Shown here piece by piece: positions 59,864-64,000 of a stretch of DNA of 64,000 nucleotides. The number at the start of each line of letters is the position of its first letter. The stretch's first letter is position 1. Source of the stretch: Enoplosus armatus (taxonomy: Eukaryota; Chordata; Actinopteri; Centrarchiformes; Enoplosidae); contig NC_092192.1 in NCBI RefSeq assembly GCF_043641665.1, positions 15,345,158 through 15,409,157 of the forward strand. Reading direction: 5' to 3'. The notes beneath the pieces were generated by a model, which had not been told where the DNA came from, ran no database searches, and worked only from the letters and a program-made list of their open reading frames with translations. Both the position numbers and the translations under genes were made by a program.

Positions 59864-61130
59864 CCTGTGTGAGACACAGAGACAGGCTGGGGGTGTGTGT
59901 AACTGTGTGTAAGACGAGGAGAAAAAAGCAGCGAGAAGGAACGAGGGAGAAGGGGCTACAGTAAGAGGAGGAGATGAGTTTAGTATGTGTGTATGTATGT
60001 GCGTTACTCCTCAAGCATACTGTGACCACCATGTCCTGCAAAATCAAAAACGCTGATTGATTTTCCTGTCACTGTTCTTCAAGTAGCCTGTTCTTGGGTG
60101 AAAACTTTGTCAATCAAAGGAAAACTTTCAGGAAAAATCGTTTTCCCCTTGATCCTCAGCTTGTCCGAGTGGCTTTGAAGAGTTTTAAAGGACCAACGAG
60201 AGTTAAAACTAAAAAAAGTCTGTTTTTGACCAATCATTGTGATCACCACCTTTGTCAACCTCTCCAGTATGTACTGCTTCATGAGAAACAGGATTAGTTG
60301 CTATGCAAACTGTAACCAGGGAATTCATTCATTCTCCTCTTACTTACTCACTCATATACTGTTTCTATTTTTATTGATGCACTTCTGTTTATGTGATGTT
60401 CTTTGAACGCTTGTATACAAGCTATAATATGTGAGACGGCCTTCTTAAATTTGATTATGCAGTAGTTACGAGCACTGGTGCCTGGCTGCATCACTGTCAT
60501 ACCCAGTAGCAACTGGAGACAATTGACTTCCTATGCATAACTCAAACATCTGGCCTTCATCACTGAGAGCCTGAAATCTTTCTCCATTCCATGTGCAAAC
60601 TGCACCGTGTCATGCAATCTACTGTATGTCTCCTCTGCACCGTGAAGATAATTCACAACACTCTTATTCTCTTATTCGTGACTATAACATGATGGTAATG
60701 CAGCTCGCTGGCACTTTAAGCAAGAGAAAGGGCAACAGACTAATCAATTTGATAATCGATAGCTTGCTGTACTTAACGTGATTTATTCACACTGCTGGAA
60801 CACGTCAGTGACCAGTCAGGTACTCAGGGTATGATTATAGTTCATTCCTCCATGTTTTACCTGCTCTGCGTCATAACAAAATCTCTGTTTTAATTGATTA
60901 ACTTTATTATTCCCAAAAAGAAAGTGATATGCAGCGTGGGCATAAAAGATACTCCACTGCTAAATAAACATGACAATACACAGGCAAAACAATAGAGCAA
61001 TTAACCATACAAAACAGCACCAACTTGCAGGACTGTGATATGTGCTATGAAATCAAATGTTGTCGTTCAGCCAGCTGCAGTGCAACACTTCAGTTTCCTT
61101 TCCACTAAAGAACCGAGACTAAGAGTCCAC
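58810..61130. other. Noncoding DNA
   Basis: (GT)17 at 59,825-59,859. About 60,890-61,010 (TTAACTTTATTATTCCC) resembles an antisense LINE 3' end. No exon supported. Confidence 0.5.
59825..59859 (+). repeat. (GT)17 microsatellite
   Basis: GT dinucleotides read directly, followed by GCGTGCCTGTGTG. Confidence 0.97.
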
Positions 61131-61785
61131 AGCCATGCTAGCGGCTCTGTGAGGCTGCACAGTAGGCAAGGCAGTGCTTTGAGCTAAATGCTAACATCAG
61201 TATGCTAACATACCCACAATGACAATGTTAGCATGGTGATGTTTAGCAGAAATGATGTTTACTATGTTCACCATCTTAGTTTAGCATGTTAGAATGCTCG
61301 CTGTTGCTGATAAGCACTAAACATTAAGTACAGCTGAGGCTGATGGGATGTCATTGGCTTTGCAGGTATTTTGTTGTAAACCAAAGTATTGGACAAACTG
61401 CAATGTTGACCTGATGACTGTCATCAGATAAAAAGTTAAGGGATCACTGAAGAATATGTCTGCACCAAATTTCATGGCAATCCATTCAGTAGTTGTTGAG
61501 AAATTTACCTTAAAACCACAAATGTCAACCTCATGGTGGCACTGGAGGAGAAATCAGGGGATCAACTAAATCATAAGGATATATTGTTAGAGAGCCATGA
61601 ACTTCTAGATGTGGAGATATTTGAGTGTATAAGTGTAAATTTTACCTGCTGGTGGCTTTGGGGGAAAAGTTAGCAGAACACCAAAGTCAATAGGATTCAT
61701 CCTCAGGGCACCGTGGATATCTGTAAAAAAGTTGATCAAAAATTGCTGAGAGATTTCAGTCTGGACCAAACTGGTTTTCCAAACC
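61131..61785 (+). repeat. TIR repeat family, copy C (long form, 3'-truncated)
   Basis: Begins AGCCATGCTAGCGGCTCTGT and keeps the internal order of copy B. It is longer because the TCATGGCAATCCATTCAGTA / CTCATGGTGGCACTGGAGG module is repeated. It ends at TTTCAGTCTGGACCAAACTG without the right terminus. Confidence 0.8.
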
Positions 61786-64000
61786 TGTTGTCTTTATCTC
61801 TGCCCATTGTGACGTATCCTGAACAACGGGGAGTTGACAAAACCAGGGACACTTTATAATACAGTATAATGCAACCAAAAGCTGAAGCCTGACAAAATAC
61901 ATTACTGATTAACTGTCAATATATTTTTGAGGCCCTAAATCTTAGCGTTCGTTGTGTTGCTGTTTTTGGCTGCTTTATACCATAAGGCTGCAAACTATAT
62001 TTGTCAAACAGCATCTATCATACCAGCATCTGTGTACTGCCTCAACAGTTTTTCCTCTAAAGAAAAATGTCCAACATGGTTTCAATTGTTAGTAAAATAT
62101 AACTGTATATCATCTGTTAATAATGAGAAATACTTGTCGATAGTAGAACAGAATAAGGGCCTAAACTGAAAGAAAACTGAAAGAAGCATATCAATGATTA
62201 GTCTGTCAACACTGTATTTGTTGATAGCTTGTGAGTTTGAAGTTATTTAAGGACTGACTGCTTCTACAACTTGAGTTTTCAGTCTCAGACAAAACATTTG
62301 CATATATATTCCAGGCATCTAGTCATTTTTTCTGCTTTCTCTTGAACCCCATCATATTCAGACTAAATATGATTGTGATTTGCATACTTCTAGTAGCTGT
62401 GACTGAGCAGCTCTGTGATTGACTCACAGCTGGTGGGACAGAGGGCTGCCTCCACTGACCTGTAAAGAGGAACGTCAGATAAATGCCAATTTTAACCCTG
62501 AAGCAAGGCAGCCTTTGGCCTTCCATATACAGTATCACTGCAGAGCTATAGTGCATGTAGAGTATGTCCAGACACACAAGTAAACAAACAAAACTGGCAA
62601 CCTCAGATTTATGGATGTATTCTCTTAGGACAGTTTATTTTCTTCATACCCTTCATGATTTCATTAATATAGTTTCTTCTTGGCAGAGTGTCTGAGAGGA
62701 TCGAAGACCCTCTGAACTCACTGCTGTATCACTTTGGCCTCCACCTACTCACATCCACTTGTTTTTCACCAAAGCACAGTTCAATACAGCAATACCATTT
62801 CCATACTGTAGGCTGAAATACGCTTTCTGAATTTGTACCCTTTGCTTTACTAAATGTTTGTCTTTCACACCCATGTCGGATTCTGTTGATAAATGTACAT
62901 CGTACTGTGTAGTGCCTTTGTAGTACTACGAAAATACTTAAAAGTGACAAGTATAGCTAGGATGCAGACATGTGTGAATAATTGATGACACTGTTTGGAA
63001 AATGATTCATCTATACAATCTAATTAGGCCCCATGTCTAGACTTGTTCTGTGAAAACAGTGTGCTTGGAGTGAATGTGAGCGTGCATGAAGCAGTCATTT
63101 TATGATGGACGTCTGTTCTGTGCACATATAGTCAAACACACAAAGATATTTAGCAGATATATGTGCTCAGCATACACTGGGCTCCATGAACAGAAATGCC
63201 TGCAGAATCAGAGATTGTGATGCATAACTTTCTTTAACACAACAAACATATCTTTCAAAAAGAAGATGGCCCTTTTTTTTGTTATAACATGCCTGTCTGG
63301 CTAAATTGTGGTTGGTTAGTGTAATGTTTAATTGTGTTGGTTATGATAAATTATTCTAGTTAAGATGATTAGAGTTTGTTATAAGGATTATTTTGGTGAC
63401 ATTACAGTAAGGTTGTGGTTGAGTGTAAGTTTTGCTAACTCAACCAGACTGAGACTCATTGAGACACAGTCTGCATTTAAATATGTCTTTACCCATGACA
63501 TCATTTCCTTTTTGTACTAATAAGTATATATTTGCTGAGAGATCATGATGACGGTCTGAAGCCTTCACTCTGTGACAACCATTCAGGTATAATGCACACC
63601 TAAAGGCTGCAGGTGAGTCTGCCTCTGTGCTGCAATAAAATGTGTCCATTGTAGAGGGGAAGAGTTGTGATAAAGCTATGCAGAGGCAGGATTGGCATGG
63701 AACAAAACAACAGTGGCAGGAGAGAGACGCTGGCAAACACTTGAGGCTGGGTTCGACGATTTGGTTTGAGTGTAGCAGAGGCAGGCAGCCCGGCAGCACA
63801 AGCAGTAACAAGATGGCGGCGGTCTGCAGCAGAGTGAAGTAAGCTCTGTCCAGGGAGAAAAGAGACAGAAAGCTGTAAGCGTAACCTGCTCAAGGCACCT
63901 AGGTGCCAAGTATCACAGTGATTTGGAGCCAGTCCCTTCCACAGGGTGGGGCCGGGCAGAGCGGAGCCAGCACCCACAGGAGCACCGATAGGTGAAGGGG
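61786..64000. other. Noncoding DNA at the right edge
   Basis: No supported exon. At 63,810-63,820 AAGATGGCGGC matches the YY1 consensus found at many vertebrate gene starts and is followed by a consensus-like donor (GAA|GTAAGC, 63,836-63,844). Without the downstream sequence no gene can be called. Confidence 0.45.

Noticed and set aside
63440..63977. Minus-strand open frames of 123-125 codons with a hydrophobic stretch, possible signal anchor
   Set aside because: The frame is closed by a stop just upstream, I recognise no family, and Cys/Leu/Pro-rich composition fits chance reading of GC-richer DNA. Kept only as a finding about the edge.
1..64000. CRISPR arrays, operons, prophage or bacterial mobile elements
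   Set aside because: The window is eukaryotic; repeats are microsatellites or interspersed elements and no regularly spaced direct repeats were seen.

Overview
This is vertebrate nuclear DNA, almost certainly from a teleost fish and probably a percomorph. The evidence is multi-exon genes with short GT-AG introns, (CA)n/(GT)n microsatellites, and several high-copy repeat families that I recognise as typical of teleost genomes: palindromic fold-back elements, short terminal-inverted-repeat elements, and decayed CR1/L2-type LINEs. No bacterial, organellar or viral gene was seen. || Layout. Bases 1-29,100 hold no protein-coding exon I can support, only AT-rich noncoding DNA with scattered repeats. 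Bases 29,102-34,688 (minus strand) carry a complete sorting nexin 19 gene (snx19): 11 coding exons, 907 codons plus stop, and a likely non-coding leader exon near 35,489-35,600. About 1.1 kb of intergenic DNA follows, most of it a 445-bp CT-rich tract. Bases 36,654-46,032 (plus strand) carry a complete carotenoid cleavage oxygenase of the BCO2 type: 12 coding exons, 556 codons plus stop, with all four iron-binding histidines. Bases 46,033-64,000 are again noncoding and repeat-bearing. The two genes are transcribed divergently from the same ~1.1-kb interval. || How the genes work. They have unrelated known roles. Snx19 is a membrane-anchored PXA-PX-nexin-C protein of the endosome/ER-contact system. 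Bco2 is a non-heme iron dioxygenase that cleaves carotenoids at an eccentric double bond. Their pairing is most simply a shared intergenic promoter region. || Most worth a second look: (1) an upstream ATG in bco2 exon 1 that opens a mitochondrial-presequence-like frame, out of frame with the main ORF but joinable by an alternative donor; (2) a bco2 splice donor that lies inside a GT microsatellite; (3) a LINE copy with two internal deletions in bco2 intron 9; (4) five copies of a fold-back element, one retaining both arms; (5) a 331-bp Harbinger-like MITE with TTA target-site duplications; (6) CTCF-like 15-mers around the gene pair. I found no convincing previously undescribed biological system; the unusual signals are repeat biology and possible isoform regulation.
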